A stretch of 64,000 nt of DNA, from positions 10,126,773-10,190,772 of the forward strand of contig NC_060893.1 in the NCBI RefSeq assembly GCF_014805685.1, in the 5' to 3' direction. This document shows, one piece after another, positions 63,565 through 64,000 of the stretch. Every line of letters begins with the position of its first letter. The stretch's first letter is position 1. The translations under genes and the position numbers were made by a program. Under the pieces are notes generated by a model. That model was not told the DNA's origin. It did no database searches and worked only from the letters and a program-made list of their open reading frames with translations. The stretch comes from Silurus meridionalis (lineage: Eukaryota; Chordata; Actinopteri; Siluriformes; Siluridae).

Positions 63565-64000
63565 CTGAAAAAAAGAGGTTATAACCATACGTTAATAACA
63601 ACTGGTCTAGTTTCAACACAATACACAATACATATTAGGTACTAAGTCTAAACATTTGCTAAGGAACCAAGCACAGCTTAATCTTTTTTTTTTTTTTTTT
63701 TTTCAGAAATATTGACAGGAAACAGCCAAATGCCAAATATATGTCATAACTGTTTTCTCAGCAACTCTATTTATAACTATTTCAGGTGTCATGCGACTGA
63801 ATAAATGTTAACCACATATACTGCAACTTGTAGTCAAATGCATTGTATAGATTAAATCTGATACATCTGTCATTCTCCATGATAATATGGAAATCCTGTC
63901 ATTATATCCAAACACAGAATTCTAGTTTTCTTCTTTCTTTGAAGTTGTTTTATGAATAAGATGGTTGCTGCTTCCAAAAAGTGTGACATTAAAGGCATAA

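Overview
This is nuclear DNA from a vertebrate, almost certainly a teleost fish. The genes are split by GT-AG introns. The spacer is AT-rich and full of (AT)n, (CA)n and GATA/GACA microsatellites. It is crowded with typical fish mobile elements: Tc1-like elements with long inverted repeats, hAT MITEs, L2-like and Rex1-like LINEs, tRNA-derived SINEs, a Gmr1-type LTR retrotransposon and a pogo-like fragment. A catfish or other ostariophysan would fit, but nothing in the window proves it.

Every recognised host gene lies on the minus strand. Three tandem BAAT/ACOT-like acyl-CoA thioesterase/acyltransferase genes dominate the left and centre. Copy 1 (6.2-12.0 kb) has ten exons and is open (426 aa). 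Copy 2 (29.4-33.2 kb) has the same exons but an in-frame TGA in exon 7. Copy 3 (40.7-50.8 kb) is more diverged, open (429 aa), and carries a 5.8-kb retrotransposon in its second intron. Copies 1 and 2 sit in two homologous blocks (about 0.7-12.56 kb and 23.7-35.35 kb), a tandem segmental duplication since decorated with different insertions. ubl7 (17.0-20.6 kb, ten exons, 379 aa) lies between the blocks. To the right come insyn1 (55.8-57.3 kb, two coding exons) and the last three exons of scamp5 (62.7-63.6 kb, running off the window). In human, UBL7, INSYN1 and SCAMP5 all map to 15q24, so this looks like conserved vertebrate synteny with a fish BAAT/ACOT-like cluster inside it.

The largest open frame (44405-48664, minus) is the gag-pol of the retrotransposon. 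Its domain order is capsid, zinc knuckle, protease, integrase, reverse transcriptase, RNase H. Integrase before RT is the Gmr1 arrangement, unlike ordinary Ty3/gypsy elements. The 3' LTR is complete. The 5' LTR is badly rearranged, no primer-binding site or leader remains, and an RNase H residue that is normally acidic is lysine, so the copy is probably dead although its frame is open.

The remaining sequence is intergenic or intronic DNA made mainly of transposon fragments and simple repeats. I found no tRNA or rRNA gene and no CRISPR array. The best candidates for new biology are the expansion and decay of the BAAT/ACOT-like cluster, with serine rather than cysteine as nucleophile, and the odd structure of the Gmr1 copy. 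I did not find a convincing wholly unknown system.
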